From NCBI RefSeq assembly GCF_014189535.1, contig NZ_CP050307.1:1240001-1304000 (forward strand): a stretch of 64,000 bases of DNA, given 5' to 3'. Shown piece by piece: positions 1 to 8,560 of this stretch (position 1 is its first letter; the number at the start of each line of letters is the position of its first letter). The notes beneath the pieces were generated by a model. It saw only the letters and a program-made list of their open reading frames with translations, did no database searches and was not told the DNA's origin. The position numbers were made by a program, and so were the translations under genes. Origin of the DNA: Rhizobium lusitanum (GTDB lineage Bacteria > Pseudomonadota > Alphaproteobacteria > Rhizobiales > Rhizobiaceae).

Positions 1-1
1 T

Positions 2-526
2 GCCTATGGCCGCGCGGTCCCTTCCTCGCGCTTCATGGGCGGGCGAGAATTCGAGATTCTCGCGGGCGAAATCGGGCAGGCGGATCCCGATGCCATCGAA
101 GCTTCGCTCGAGACCGTGATCGGCAAGGGCCTCATGCTGCTGCCAAACGTGGTCGAGGGATCCGGCCCCTTCCCCGGCAAGAAAATGCGCTGGATCGGTG
201 ATGCATCTGTAAGCCCTGCGGAACGGCTCGCCGCCGCCAGCCTTTATCTGGCGCTGATGACGCAAGCCTGCCTCGGTCTGATCGGCGCCAAGGGGCCGAT
301 TTTTGTCGAAGGACCTTTTGCCCTCAACCGGGCCTATCTTTCAGCGCTTTCAGCGCTGACGGGGTCCGATGTCGTAGCCCTACCCGGCTCGACGGGGACC
401 AGCCAGGGCGCCGCGCTGCTGACCGGCATCAGGCCAGCCGCTGCGATGGCGAGCCAGCCTATCCGGGCCGAGCTGCGGGGTCTGCAAAACTACCGCGAAG
501 CTTGGCTCCGGGCATTGGCAGAATAA
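2..526 (+). CDS. FGGY-family carbohydrate kinase, C-terminal part (cut by window start)
   Basis: The reading frame is open from base 2 with no convincing start, so the gene begins before the window; only about 174 C-terminal residues are present. The segment with FVEGPFALN followed by GSTGTSQGAALL is typical of the C-terminal ATP-binding lobe of FGGY sugar kinases of the rhamnulokinase/fuculokinase type, which phosphorylate a sugar in the cytoplasm before aldolase cleavage. The sugar cannot be told from this fragment. The next gene has its own ribosome binding site about 100 bases downstream and looks unrelated. Confidence 0.75.
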   Translation, partial: AYGRAVPSSRFMGGREFEILAGEIGQADPDAIEASLETVIGKGLMLLPNVVEGSGPFPGKKMRWIGDASVSPAERLAAASLYLALMTQACLGLIGAKGPIFVEGPFALNRAYLSALSALTGSDVVALPGSTGTSQGAALLTGIRPAAAMASQPIRAELRGLQNYREAWLRALAE

Positions 527-630
527 ACGCCTCCTTTGTCCGAAATCCACGCATCGCTTCAATTGCGCTGAAAGGCACCTTTCACGATCATCTCCGCATC
601 TGCTGATTGGCACGACAAGGAGAATTGACC

Positions 631-1281
631 ATGACCCAGGCAACCGAAACTATCGCCGGAATCAGGATACCGGACAGCCAGATGGCAAAGGCGGCGACGG
701 AGTTGGTGCGTGACACCGAAACCGACCTTCTCTACCACCACTCCCGCCGTGTCTTTCTATTCGGCGCACTGACGGGAGAGCGCAAGAAGCTCAAATACGA
801 TCCGGAACTGCTGTATATCGGCACCATGTTCCATGATATGGGCCTGTTCGACTCCCACGCCAGCGAGACCGAGCGTTTCGAGGTCGATGGCGCCAACGCC
901 GCTCGTGACTTTCTGAAGGCCTATGACATATCCGAGCGCGATGTCGAGGATGTCTGGGATTCGATCGCATTGCACACAACACCCGGCATTCCGCAGCACA
1001 AGCGCCCGACAGTCGCTCTCGTCACCGCCGGCGTCGAGATGGACGTGCTCGGCATTGCCTATCATGATTTCACCGAAGAGCAGCGCCATGAGGTCTGCAC
1101 CTGCCATCCGCGCGGCCTGAAATTCAAGCACGGCATTCTCTCGGCCTTCTGCTACGGCACGATCAAGAAGCCGGACACCACCTTCGGCAACGTCAAGGCC
1201 GACGTGCTGGAGCGCATGGATCCGACCTACAAGCGAGTGAATTTTGCCGAAATGATCATGGATTCGGCCTGGGATAGCTGA
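631..1281 (+). CDS. HD-domain hydrolase, cyanamide hydratase-like
   Basis: A 216-residue cytoplasmic protein. The HHSRRVFLFGA segment and the downstream FHDMG motif supply the His and His-Asp pair of an HD-domain metal site. This arrangement is that of the small HD proteins related to fungal cyanamide hydratase (DDI2/DDI3 type), which hydrate nitriles or cyanamide; bacterial members mostly have unknown substrates. The ATG at 631 was chosen because AAGGAGA at 617-623 sits at ideal spacing; a frame-open start at 607 lacks one. It converges on the GlxA-type gene, with a hairpin between them. The family call is firm; the substrate is not known. Confidence 0.8.
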   Translation: MTQATETIAGIRIPDSQMAKAATELVRDTETDLLYHHSRRVFLFGALTGERKKLKYDPELLYIGTMFHDMGLFDSHASETERFEVDGANAARDFLKAYDISERDVEDVWDSIALHTTPGIPQHKRPTVALVTAGVEMDVLGIAYHDFTEEQRHEVCTCHPRGLKFKHGILSAFCYGTIKKPDTTFGNVKADVLERMDPTYKRVNFAEMIMDSAWDS

Positions 1282-1292
1282 TCCCAACCAAA

Positions 1293-1320
1293 GGCCCGCA
1301 GGACATGGTGTCCGCGGGCC
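1293..1320. terminator. Hairpin between convergent genes
   Basis: GGCCCGC at 1293-1299 pairs with GCGGGCC at 1314-1320, and the stem is extended by GGACA/TGTCC with one bulged A. It lies in the 43-base gap between two convergent stop codons. No long T-run follows on either strand, so it may be a weak bidirectional terminator or a 3' end stabiliser. Confidence 0.5.
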
Positions 1321-1324
1321 ACGC

Positions 1325-2284
1325 CTAGCTCCGCCTGAAACTCGCTCGATATTGGTTTGGCGTCACGCCCAGACGCTTCGCAAAGACCTGCCGCATGCGC
1401 TGAACGTTGCCGAAGCCGCATTCGAAGGCGACGGCTTTCAGCGCAAGATCGCTTCCCTCCAGCAGATTGCGTGCCGCATCGACGCGCGCCTGTTCAACAA
1501 ATTCGGCCGGCGTCGTCTGAGCCTGCTGCACGAAAGTACGCGCGAAACTCCGCGGGCTCATGCCTGCCCGTTCCGCGAGATCGGAAACCGAGAGGCGGTC
1601 AGGCAGATGCGCCATGACATGCTGATAGACCTTGGCGATCGGGGAGCCCTCTTCCGCCGGCGCCGCAATGTAGGGGCTAAACTGCGACTGGCCGCCTTGC
1701 CGCTGTGCAACGACGACAAGGCGTTTGGCAACGGCGAGCGCGACAGGAGCGCCATGATCCTCATTGATGATGGCAAGGCCAAGATCGATGCCCGCAGTGA
1801 CGCCAGCAGAAGTCAGAAGCGCGCCATCGCGGATATAAATTCGATCGAAATCTACATTCGCCTCGGGAAACATCCGTGCCAGAACCGGCGCGTTCTGCCA
1901 GTGGGTGGTTACCCGCCGGCCCGCAAGAAGTCCCGCATGACCAAGCGCGAAGGCACCGGTACAGATCGAACCATAGCGTGCGGCCGCGCCGACGATCCTG
2001 TGCAGACAGGCGATCATTCGTGGGTCGGGTGCTGCTGCGGGAAGCTCCGGCCCTCCTGCAACCAACACCATATCGAAGCCGGGCTGCACCTCCTCATAGG
2101 TAATGTCCGGCGCCAGAAGCATGCCGTTCGAGGCGCGGAACGGCTGCCGCTCAGGGCCAATCAAGGTCACGCGATATCCGGCGCCCGCCGCGATGAACGC
2201 ATTCGCTTCGACGAATACATCCAGCGGACCGGAGACGTCGAGGGCCTGCACCCCAGGAAAAATGATCATCGCGACCGATCTCAT
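1325..2284 (-). CDS. GlxA-family transcriptional regulator (DJ-1/PfpI-like domain plus AraC HTH)
   Basis: A 319-residue protein with two domains. The N-terminal part (about 1-190) is a DJ-1/PfpI amidotransferase-like fold beginning MRSVAMIIFPGVQALDVSG and carrying the nucleophile-elbow-like YGSICTGAF. The C-terminal part (about 215-315) is an AraC-type double helix-turn-helix with SVSDLAERAGMSPRSFARTF and ECGFGNVQRMRQVF. Members act as activators of catabolic genes, sensing a ligand through the first domain. The start at 2284 is preceded by GGAGGGAG at good spacing; the open frame continues upstream into the LysR gene but is not coding there. The LysR gene lies 80 bases upstream on the same strand. 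Confidence 0.85.
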   Translation of the reverse strand: MRSVAMIIFPGVQALDVSGPLDVFVEANAFIAAGAGYRVTLIGPERQPFRASNGMLLAPDITYEEVQPGFDMVLVAGGPELPAAAPDPRMIACLHRIVGAAARYGSICTGAFALGHAGLLAGRRVTTHWQNAPVLARMFPEANVDFDRIYIRDGALLTSAGVTAGIDLGLAIINEDHGAPVALAVAKRLVVVAQRQGGQSQFSPYIAAPAEEGSPIAKVYQHVMAHLPDRLSVSDLAERAGMSPRSFARTFVQQAQTTPAEFVEQARVDAARNLLEGSDLALKAVAFECGFGNVQRMRQVFAKRLGVTPNQYRASFRRS

Positions 2285-2364
2285 AGAAACGGCACTCCCT
2301 CCAATCAAATAGGCAACGAAACGCGGTACATCGATATTCGGTGTTGCCGTATATCGCGTGGCAA

Positions 2365-3249
2365 TTATCGAAAGCGCAGTTGTTCCACGGCAAAGTCGAC
2401 AAAGGCTCGCGTCTTCGCAGAGACGTGCCGGCCCTCGGGATGCACGACATGGATCGGCAACGGTTCCTCCTCGAAATCCTCCAGAATAATGCGCAATCGA
2501 TCCTCCGCAATTGGTTTTGCAACCTGATAGGAAAGTGCGCGTGCCAGGCCCCAACCGCTCGATGCCGCCGAAATCGAGGCTTCGACCGAGTTGCAGAACA
2601 AACGCGGATGGAGAGCAGGAGAGAACTTGCCCTCGAGACCAAAATGCCAATCGAGCCGCGCGGATGAACCGGTGTTTGCAATGATCGTGTGGCCGACGAG
2701 ATCGGCGGGGGTCTGCGGGACGCCATTGCGCTCGAAATAGGATGGCGCGCCACAAACGACACGGCGCACGGTGCCGACCTTGGTAGCATTGTAGCTGGAA
2801 TCCGGCAGGCGGCCGATGCGCACGGCGACATCGATCCCCTCTTCCACCAGATTGACGATGCGATCGAACAGCAGCACGCGGCCTGTGACCGCCGGATGCA
2901 GGGCCAGAAACGCTGTGACGATGGGCATTACGTAATATTGCCCGAACAGCACCGGCGCCGTGACGGTCAACATGCCGGAGGGCGTCGCGTAAGAGCCCCC
3001 AGCCGAGGCCTCGGCCTCATCGATATCGCTGAGAATACGGCGACAATCCTCGACATAGTGACGGCCCTGCGCCGTCAGTTTCACCGAACGCGTCGAGCGC
3101 AGGAACAGCCGCGCGCCGGTCACCTCTTCGAGAAAGGCGACAGCACGGGTCACGACCGGCGGGCTTATGTGCAGCTGCCGCGCCGCATCGGCGAAACTAC
3201 CGGCATCGGCCACCTTCACCAGCACCTTCATGCATTGCAGCCTATCCAA
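2365..3249 (-). CDS. LysR-family transcriptional regulator
   Basis: A 294-residue LTTR. The N-terminal winged HTH is visible (GSFADAARQLHISPPVVTRAVAFLEE, about residues 17-42), followed by a substrate-binding domain to the C terminus. It starts with TTG: AGGAGAG lies just upstream and the translated MDRLQCMKVLV matches the usual family beginning, so the rare start is favoured over the ATG six codons later. It is divergent from the glutathione transferase gene with a 130-base gap. By the usual LTTR arrangement it probably controls that gene and the PNPOx-like gene behind it; the inducer is unknown. Confidence 0.87.
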   Translation of the reverse strand: MDRLQCMKVLVKVADAGSFADAARQLHISPPVVTRAVAFLEEVTGARLFLRSTRSVKLTAQGRHYVEDCRRILSDIDEAEASAGGSYATPSGMLTVTAPVLFGQYYVMPIVTAFLALHPAVTGRVLLFDRIVNLVEEGIDVAVRIGRLPDSSYNATKVGTVRRVVCGAPSYFERNGVPQTPADLVGHTIIANTGSSARLDWHFGLEGKFSPALHPRLFCNSVEASISAASSGWGLARALSYQVAKPIAEDRLRIILEDFEEEPLPIHVVHPEGRHVSAKTRAFVDFAVEQLRFR

Positions 3250-3379
3250 TGGTCTCTCCTGCCGTAAGCGAGATTATTTCGTATTCTGGAATAGTTTCTT
3301 GTTCACTATCGTACTTCTGTTCTCAGGTGGGAACAATCATCTTTGGGTCCGGCCCATCCCGCAACCCGGAGACTAAAAC

Positions 3380-3997
3380 ATGAAGCTCTATTCCCATCCG
3401 CTGTCTGGCCATTCCCACCGCGCCCGCCTGTTCCTCTCGTTGATCGGTGTTAGCGCCGATATCGTCGAGGTCGATCTCGCTAAAGCCGCGCACAAGACGC
3501 CGGAATTCCTGGCGCTCAATCCTTTCGGGCAAGTTCCAGTGCTGGAAGACGACGGTGTCATCGTGCCAGACTCCATCGCCATCCTGGTCTATCTCGCCAA
3601 GACATACGCTGAAAAGAGCTGGCTGCCGGAAGACGCGGCTGGTGCTGCCGCCGTACAGCGCTGGCTCTCCGTGGCCTCCGGTCAAATCGCCTACGGCCCT
3701 TGTGCTGCACGCCTTGTCACCGTCTTCGGCGCCAAGTTCGATGCCGATGAGGTGATCGCTCGCGCCCATGCCATCCTGACGCTGATCGACGCTGAGCTTG
3801 CCAGCCGCCGATGGATCGCGGCCGATCACCCAACGATCGCCGACGTCGCGCTCTATAGCTACATCGCCCGCGCGCCGGAGGGCAATGTCGACCGCTTTCG
3901 GTACCACAACGTCACCGCATGGCTTGCCCGCCTCGAAGCCCTTCCGGGTTTCTACCCCTTCCAGAAGACCCAGATCGGCATTGCCGACGCAGCCTGA
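3380..3997 (+). CDS. Glutathione S-transferase family protein
   Basis: A 205-residue cytoplasmic protein. The N-terminal thioredoxin-like domain shows [19 protein letters not shown], the cis-proline segment [13 protein letters not shown] and the [11 protein letters not shown] motif that binds the gamma-glutamyl part of glutathione. An all-helical C-terminal domain holds the N-cap-like [11 protein letters not shown]. It probably conjugates glutathione to an electrophile or acts as a peroxidase. CCGGAGA precedes the ATG. The next gene starts 50 bases downstream on the same strand, so the two are likely cotranscribed and under the divergent LysR protein. Confidence 0.87.
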   Translation: MKLYSHPLSGHSHRARLFLSLIGVSADIVEVDLAKAAHKTPEFLALNPFGQVPVLEDDGVIVPDSIAILVYLAKTYAEKSWLPEDAAGAAAVQRWLSVASGQIAYGPCAARLVTVFGAKFDADEVIARAHAILTLIDAELASRRWIAADHPTIADVALYSYIARAPEGNVDRFRYHNVTAWLARLEALPGFYPFQKTQIGIADAA

Positions 3998-4046
3998 GAA
4001 CCACCCCGGAAACGTTGAACCTCCCCATGTTTTGAAAGGTCAGATC

Positions 4047-5054
4047 ATGTTCACCGCCGACAAAGCCGAAAATGACTCTCCCTGGCATGCCGGGGAAATC
4101 GCCCTGCAGGAAACGGCTGGCGTGGCGGAACGAATGAGTGAAATCGGCCAGCGCGTGCTGCGCGATCACCTGATCGATCAGCACCGCGACTTCTACCCGC
4201 AACTGCCGTTCATCGTGCTTGGCAGCGTCGATGCTACAGGCGACGCCTGGGCGACGCTGCGGGCCGCCCGTCCTGGCTTTCTGCATAGTCCGGACATCCA
4301 TACGCTGAGTCTCGACCTTACCCGTGACCCGGCCGATCCCGCCGATGCGGGCATGGAGGATGGCAGCGCTATCGGCATGCTGGGGATCGAGCTTCATACG
4401 CGCCGGCGCAACCGGCTCAACGGCACGATCAGCCGGCACGGAGACAATGGCTTTGAAGTCAACGTCGATCAGGCTTTCGGCAATTGTCCTAGATATATCC
4501 AGCTGCGGGACTTCACCTTCGTCCGCGATCCGTCTGAACGGACGGATCAGTTGGCGTTGCATCTGACCGAACTTGACACCAGGGCAAAGGAGATGATCGC
4601 CGGCGCCGACACCTTCTTCGTTGCCTCCTATGTGGATCGCGAGGGCGGGCAAAGACAGGTGGACGTGTCTCATCGCGGCGGCAAAGCTGGTTTTGTGCGG
4701 GTCGGCGGTGACGGCGTCCTGACCGTTCCGGATTTTGCCGGCAACCTGTTCTTCAACACGCTCGGCAATTTCGTCCTCAATCCGAAGGCCGGGCTGGTCT
4801 TTGCTGATTTCGACCGCGGCGAACTGCTGCAACTCACCGGCGAGGCAAAGGTCGTTCTGGATTCGCCGGAGATCGCCAGCTTTCAGGGCGCGGAAAGGCT
4901 GTGGCGCTTCACGCCACACAGGATTATCCGCCGTCCGGGTGCGTTGCCGCTGCGCTGGAAATTCCATGAGAACGGCTGGTCGCCCAGTTCGCTGATGACC
5001 GGGAGCTGGGATGCCGCCAGCGACGGAGCTGATGGTGATCAAAAACAGCTTTAA
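4047..5054 (+). CDS. Pyridoxamine 5'-phosphate oxidase family (PNPOx-like, FMN-binding) protein
   Basis: A 335-residue protein. Segments such as FIVLGSVDATGDAWATLRAARPGF, TFFVASY and HRGGKAGFVRV, with VLTVPDFAGNLFFNTLGNF, match the split-barrel flavin-binding fold of PNPOx-like proteins that in other bacteria are fused to a ferredoxin reductase. No reductase domain follows here, so this is the stand-alone form. ATG at 4047 is preceded by AAAGGT; the frame is open further upstream but overlaps the GST gene. Cotranscription with the GST suggests a detoxification or redox role; the substrate is unknown. The product is not the pdxH enzyme of vitamin B6 synthesis, which is shorter. Confidence 0.75.
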   Translation: MFTADKAENDSPWHAGEIALQETAGVAERMSEIGQRVLRDHLIDQHRDFYPQLPFIVLGSVDATGDAWATLRAARPGFLHSPDIHTLSLDLTRDPADPADAGMEDGSAIGMLGIELHTRRRNRLNGTISRHGDNGFEVNVDQAFGNCPRYIQLRDFTFVRDPSERTDQLALHLTELDTRAKEMIAGADTFFVASYVDREGGQRQVDVSHRGGKAGFVRVGGDGVLTVPDFAGNLFFNTLGNFVLNPKAGLVFADFDRGELLQLTGEAKVVLDSPEIASFQGAERLWRFTPHRIIRRPGALPLRWKFHENGWSPSSLMTGSWDAASDGADGDQKQL

Positions 5055-5328
5055 CCCGTCAAATTCTACGGGCAGGCGCTTAGTAAAAACTCTCAGAAAC
5101 TCGTCAGATTGTCCTCATGGCGGTTATTTTCTTGCGGAATCGCCGTAATATTCCTACAGAAACTACCCACGTGAACGCTTTTGAGGTCAAAAATGTCCAA
5201 AAGCGTTCATCGGCCTCGATGTAACTTCCTGTCTCCATTTCAGGGCGCCTTGCGGCAGTTCGCGCGCCACGACAGGCCATTGCGGCGGGTTCAAAGGGCG
5301 CTGCCGCGCCCATCCGAGGAGAGAGAAA

Positions 5329-6435
5329 ATGAGTCTGAAGACATTGACCGCAGCGACCTTCGTCGCCTCGCTGGCCTTTGCGCCGCTCGCGCATGCCGAT
5401 ATCACCATCGGCCTGATCGCGCCGCTGACCGGGCCGGTCGCCGCCTATGGCGATCAGGTCAAGAATGGCGCAGAAACCGCGATCGAGGAAATCAACAAGA
5501 GCGGCGGCGTTCTCGGCCAGAAGCTCGTCCTGAAGCTCGGTGACGATGCCGGCGATCCGAAGCAGGGCGTATCCGTCGCAAACGGTTTCGTCGGTGACAG
5601 TATCCGTTTCGTCGTTGGTCCCGTGACCTCGGGTGTCGCCATTCCGGTTTCGGATGCGCTCTCTGAAAACGGCATCCTGATGGTGACGCCGACCGCGACC
5701 GCCCCAGATCTCACCAAGCGTGGTCTCACCAATATCCTGCGTACCTGCGGCCGCGACGACCAGCAGGCGACCGTCGCTGCGGATTACGTGCTGAAGAACT
5801 TCAAGGACAAGAAGATCGCCATCCTCAACGACAAGGGCGCCTATGGCAAAGGCCTGGCGGACGCCTTCAAGGCAACGCTCAATGCCGGCGGCGTGACCGA
5901 AGTTGTCAACGACTCGTTGACCCCCAATGAAAAAGACTACAGCGCGCTGACGGCAAAGCTGAAGCAAGCCGGCGTCGACCTGATCTACTTCGGCGGCTAT
6001 CATCCGGAAGCCGGCCTGCTTGCCCGCCAGCTGCATGACATCTCCGTCAAGGCGCAGATCATTGGCGGCGACGGCCTTTCCAACACCGAATATTGGGCAA
6101 TCGCCAATGATGCCGCTGCCGGCACGATCTTCACCAACGCGGCCGATGCCCTGAAGAGCGCGGATTCTCAGAGCGCCGTCGCCGCACTGAAGGCACGCAA
6201 CATTCCGGCGGAAGCCTTCACGCTCAACGCTTATGCCGCCGTGCAGGTGTTAAAGGCCGGTATCGAAAAGGCTGGCAGTGCAGACGACGCGGAAGCCGTC
6301 GGCGCTGCGCTGAAGAAGGGCGAGTCGATCGACACCGCCATTGGCAAAGTTACCTACGGCGAAACCGGCGACCTGACCTCGCAGAGCTTCTCGCTCTACA
6401 AGTGGGAAGGTGGCAAGATCGTTTCGGCCGAATAA
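5329..6435 (+). CDS. Branched-chain amino acid-type ABC transporter substrate-binding protein (LivK-like)
   Basis: A 368-residue periplasmic protein with a cleavable signal peptide (hydrophobic stretch 5-20, AHA/D cleavage near residue 23). The mature start [26 protein letters not shown] is the hallmark of the type I periplasmic-binding fold of leucine/isoleucine/valine-binding proteins. These deliver amino acids or, in many rhizobial paralogues, other small carboxylates to an inner-membrane ABC transporter. GAGGAGAGAG precedes the ATG, and a strong terminator follows. No permease or ATPase gene is adjacent, so it is an orphan that must use a transporter encoded elsewhere. Confidence 0.92.
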   Translation: MSLKTLTAATFVASLAFAPLAHADITIGLIAPLTGPVAAYGDQVKNGAETAIEEINKSGGVLGQKLVLKLGDDAGDPKQGVSVANGFVGDSIRFVVGPVTSGVAIPVSDALSENGILMVTPTATAPDLTKRGLTNILRTCGRDDQQATVAADYVLKNFKDKKIAILNDKGAYGKGLADAFKATLNAGGVTEVVNDSLTPNEKDYSALTAKLKQAGVDLIYFGGYHPEAGLLARQLHDISVKAQIIGGDGLSNTEYWAIANDAAAGTIFTNAADALKSADSQSAVAALKARNIPAEAFTLNAYAAVQVLKAGIEKAGSADDAEAVGAALKKGESIDTAIGKVTYGETGDLTSQSFSLYKWEGGKIVSAE

Positions 6436-6463
6436 GCCGTCTCAATCAAGTCTTCAATGTTTT

Positions 6464-6491
6464 GCCGGGCCACATGTGGCCCGGCATTTTT
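6464..6491 (+). terminator. Rho-independent terminator of the LivK-like gene
   Basis: The perfect inverted repeat GCCGGGCCAC/GTGGCCCGGC (6464-6485) with a two-base centre is followed by ATTTTTA. It ends the plus-strand transcript 30 bases past the stop codon, between two convergent transcription units. Confidence 0.85.
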
Positions 6492-6517
6492 ATGTCCAAC
6501 GATACTTACGACCCGTA

Positions 6518-7342
6518 TCAGCAGACGGTGCGGAAACGATCAACGCAGGTGGAGAGGACTTCCTCCCCCGGCTTTTTCCACCAGTTCGCTTCCGAGAAGA
6601 TTTCCACCTCCTGCGCGCCGACATAGCCGGCCTTTTCGATGGCGGCGCGGATGCGCTTCAGGTCGATGACACCGTCGCCCATCATGCCGCGGTCGAGCAG
6701 AAGATCCGTGGTCGGCACCAGCCAATCGCAGATATGGTGCGCCAGGATCTGGCCATTGGCGCCAGCGCGGGCGATCTGCTCATAAAGCTTCGGATCCCAC
6801 CAGACGTGATAGACGTCGATGGCGACACCGACGCCCTCACCCAGCAGGTCGCAAATGTCGAGTGCCTGCTCCAGCGTGTTCACGCAGGCACGGTCGGCGG
6901 CATACATCGGATGCAGCGGCTCGATCGCCAGCGGAATGCCGGCGCTGCGGGCATGCGGCAGGATTGTCGCGATACCATCCGCCACCATTTCACGAGCTTG
7001 GCCGATGTCTTTTGACCCCTTCGGCAGGCCGCCAACGACAAGCACGAGGCAATCGGCATTCAACGCAGCCGCCTCGTCGATCGCCCGCTTATTGTCATCG
7101 ATCGCCGCTTTCAAGCCCTCGGCATCGGCCGCCGGAAACATGCCGCCACGGCAAAGGCCGGTGACCTGGAGCCGGTTATCGGCCACGATCTTTGCAGCCT
7201 CGGCAAGGCCGATCTTATGCACCTGGTCGCGCCACGGCGCGATCGCGACGATATCCTGCTTCAGGCAGGCCTCGACCGCCTGAAGCAGGTCATATTGCTG
7301 GCGCACGGTCGCAAGATTGATGGAAAGGCCCGATATAGCCAT
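6518..7342 (-). CDS. Sugar phosphate isomerase/epimerase family (AP endonuclease 2-like TIM barrel)
   Basis: A 274-residue cytoplasmic TIM-barrel protein. The metal-ligand segments IPLAIEPLHPMY, VGVAIDVYHVWWDP and GAQEVEIFSEANWW are those of xylose isomerase-like epimerases, which isomerise keto sugars or related polyols using a divalent metal. GGGAGGA precedes the ATG. It is the last gene of a tight three-gene operon reading leftwards (gap of 30 bases to the DUF993 gene). Together the genes suggest oxidation, isomerisation and cleavage of one sugar-like compound; the substrate is unknown. Confidence 0.85.
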   Translation of the reverse strand: MAISGLSINLATVRQQYDLLQAVEACLKQDIVAIAPWRDQVHKIGLAEAAKIVADNRLQVTGLCRGGMFPAADAEGLKAAIDDNKRAIDEAAALNADCLVLVVGGLPKGSKDIGQAREMVADGIATILPHARSAGIPLAIEPLHPMYAADRACVNTLEQALDICDLLGEGVGVAIDVYHVWWDPKLYEQIARAGANGQILAHHICDWLVPTTDLLLDRGMMGDGVIDLKRIRAAIEKAGYVGAQEVEIFSEANWWKKPGEEVLSTCVDRFRTVC

Positions 7343-7372
7343 GCAGATGATCCTCCCAGATCCTGTCCTCGA

Positions 7373-8548
7373 TTAGGCGACGCCGACCGTTGCAAGGATC
7401 GTCTTCATCCGCTGCACGGCAAGATCCGGATCCCTCAGAACACGCGCCGTATCGGCCAGGCGGAAAAGCTCCGAAAGATGCACGATGGAGCGCGTGCTTT
7501 GCTGGCCGCCCAGCATCTGGAAATGATCCTGAAAGCCATTGAGATAGGCGAGGAAGACGACGCCGGTCTTGTAGAAGCGCGTCGGCGCCTTGAAGATGTG
7601 GCGTGACAGCGGAACGGTCGGCGCCAGTATCTGATGGAAAGCATCGAGATCATTCTGAGCGAGCTTGGAGAGGGCCGCACTTGCCGCCGGCGCAATCGCG
7701 TCGAAGATGCCGAGCAGCGCATGCGAATAACCCTGGCTGTCGCCGGCGATCAGTTCTGCATAGTTGAAATCGTCTCCGGTATACATCTTGATCGCCGGGT
7801 CGAGACGGCGACGCATAACGATCTCTTTTTCGGCCGACAGCAGCGAGATCTTGACGCCATCCACCTTGGAGGCGTTGTCGTTGATGATGGCGACGACCGT
7901 CTCCATGGCGCGCAGATCGTCCGATGAGCCCCAATAGCCTGCCAGCGCCGGATCGAACATCGAGCCGAGCCAATGGATCATCACCGGCTCCTTCACCTGT
8001 CCGAGAATGCGGTTATAGACGCGGATGTAATCATCCGGCCCCTTGGCGGCGGCGGCAAGCGCACGGCTCGCCATCAGGATGATGCGCCCACCCTGGCCTT
8101 CGACGAAGGCGACCTGCTCCTCATAGGCGCGGATGACGTCATCGATGGTGACGTCGGGGCCGGGCGCCAGATGATCCGTGCCGGCGCCATAGGCGATCAG
8201 CGCGTCCGGACGATTGCGGGCGGCCGATTGTGCGTGGGTGATCAACTCCTTGGCCCCGGTCCAGTCGAGGCCCATGCCGCGCTGCGCCGTGTCCATGGCT
8301 TCCGCCACGCCGAGACCGAGATCCCAGAGATATTCGCGAAACGCGATCGTCCGCTCCCAGTCGATGTTGCGATCGAGCCAGGGATCGTTGTCGGCCAAGG
8401 GATCGACAACGATGTGGGCAGCCGCATAGGCAACACGGTTGAACCGATGGCCAGTAACCGGGCGCTCCGGCGGGCTGAGCGGCGTGTTGGCGACGGTGAA
8501 ATCGGCAAGCTTACCGTCAGCAGTCGGTAAACGAAGGGTCTTCGTCAT
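7373..8548 (-). CDS. DUF993 protein (dihydrodipicolinate synthase-like aldolase superfamily)
   Basis: A 391-residue protein. Its length and sequence (NIDWERTIAFREYLWDLGLGVAEAMDTAQRGMGLDW, IHWLGSMFDPALAGYWGS, KISLLSAEKE, MYTGDDFNYAELIAGDSQGYSHALLG) match DUF993, a group related to the DapA/NAL class I aldolases. The KISLL lysine is at the place where a Schiff-base lysine would be expected in the barrel, which is inference. It sits between the dehydrogenase (12-base gap) and the isomerase and has its own GAGAGCGAG ribosome binding site. A carbon-carbon cleavage step in the operon's pathway is a reasonable guess; no member is known to me with a proven reaction. Confidence 0.85.
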   Translation of the reverse strand: MTKTLRLPTADGKLADFTVANTPLSPPERPVTGHRFNRVAYAAAHIVVDPLADNDPWLDRNIDWERTIAFREYLWDLGLGVAEAMDTAQRGMGLDWTGAKELITHAQSAARNRPDALIAYGAGTDHLAPGPDVTIDDVIRAYEEQVAFVEGQGGRIILMASRALAAAAKGPDDYIRVYNRILGQVKEPVMIHWLGSMFDPALAGYWGSSDDLRAMETVVAIINDNASKVDGVKISLLSAEKEIVMRRRLDPAIKMYTGDDFNYAELIAGDSQGYSHALLGIFDAIAPAASAALSKLAQNDLDAFHQILAPTVPLSRHIFKAPTRFYKTGVVFLAYLNGFQDHFQMLGGQQSTRSIVHLSELFRLADTARVLRDPDLAVQRMKTILATVGVA

Positions 8549-8560
8549 GGTCTCGCTCTC

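Noticed and set aside
2285..2755. N-terminal extension of the GlxA-type regulator to 476 residues
   Set aside because: The extra part overlaps the LysR gene; the DJ-1/PfpI domain starts at 2284, right after a strong ribosome binding site.
3798..4046. N-terminal extension of the PNPOx-like protein
   Set aside because: It overlaps the end of the GST gene in another frame and shows no domain; ATG 4047 fits the domain start.
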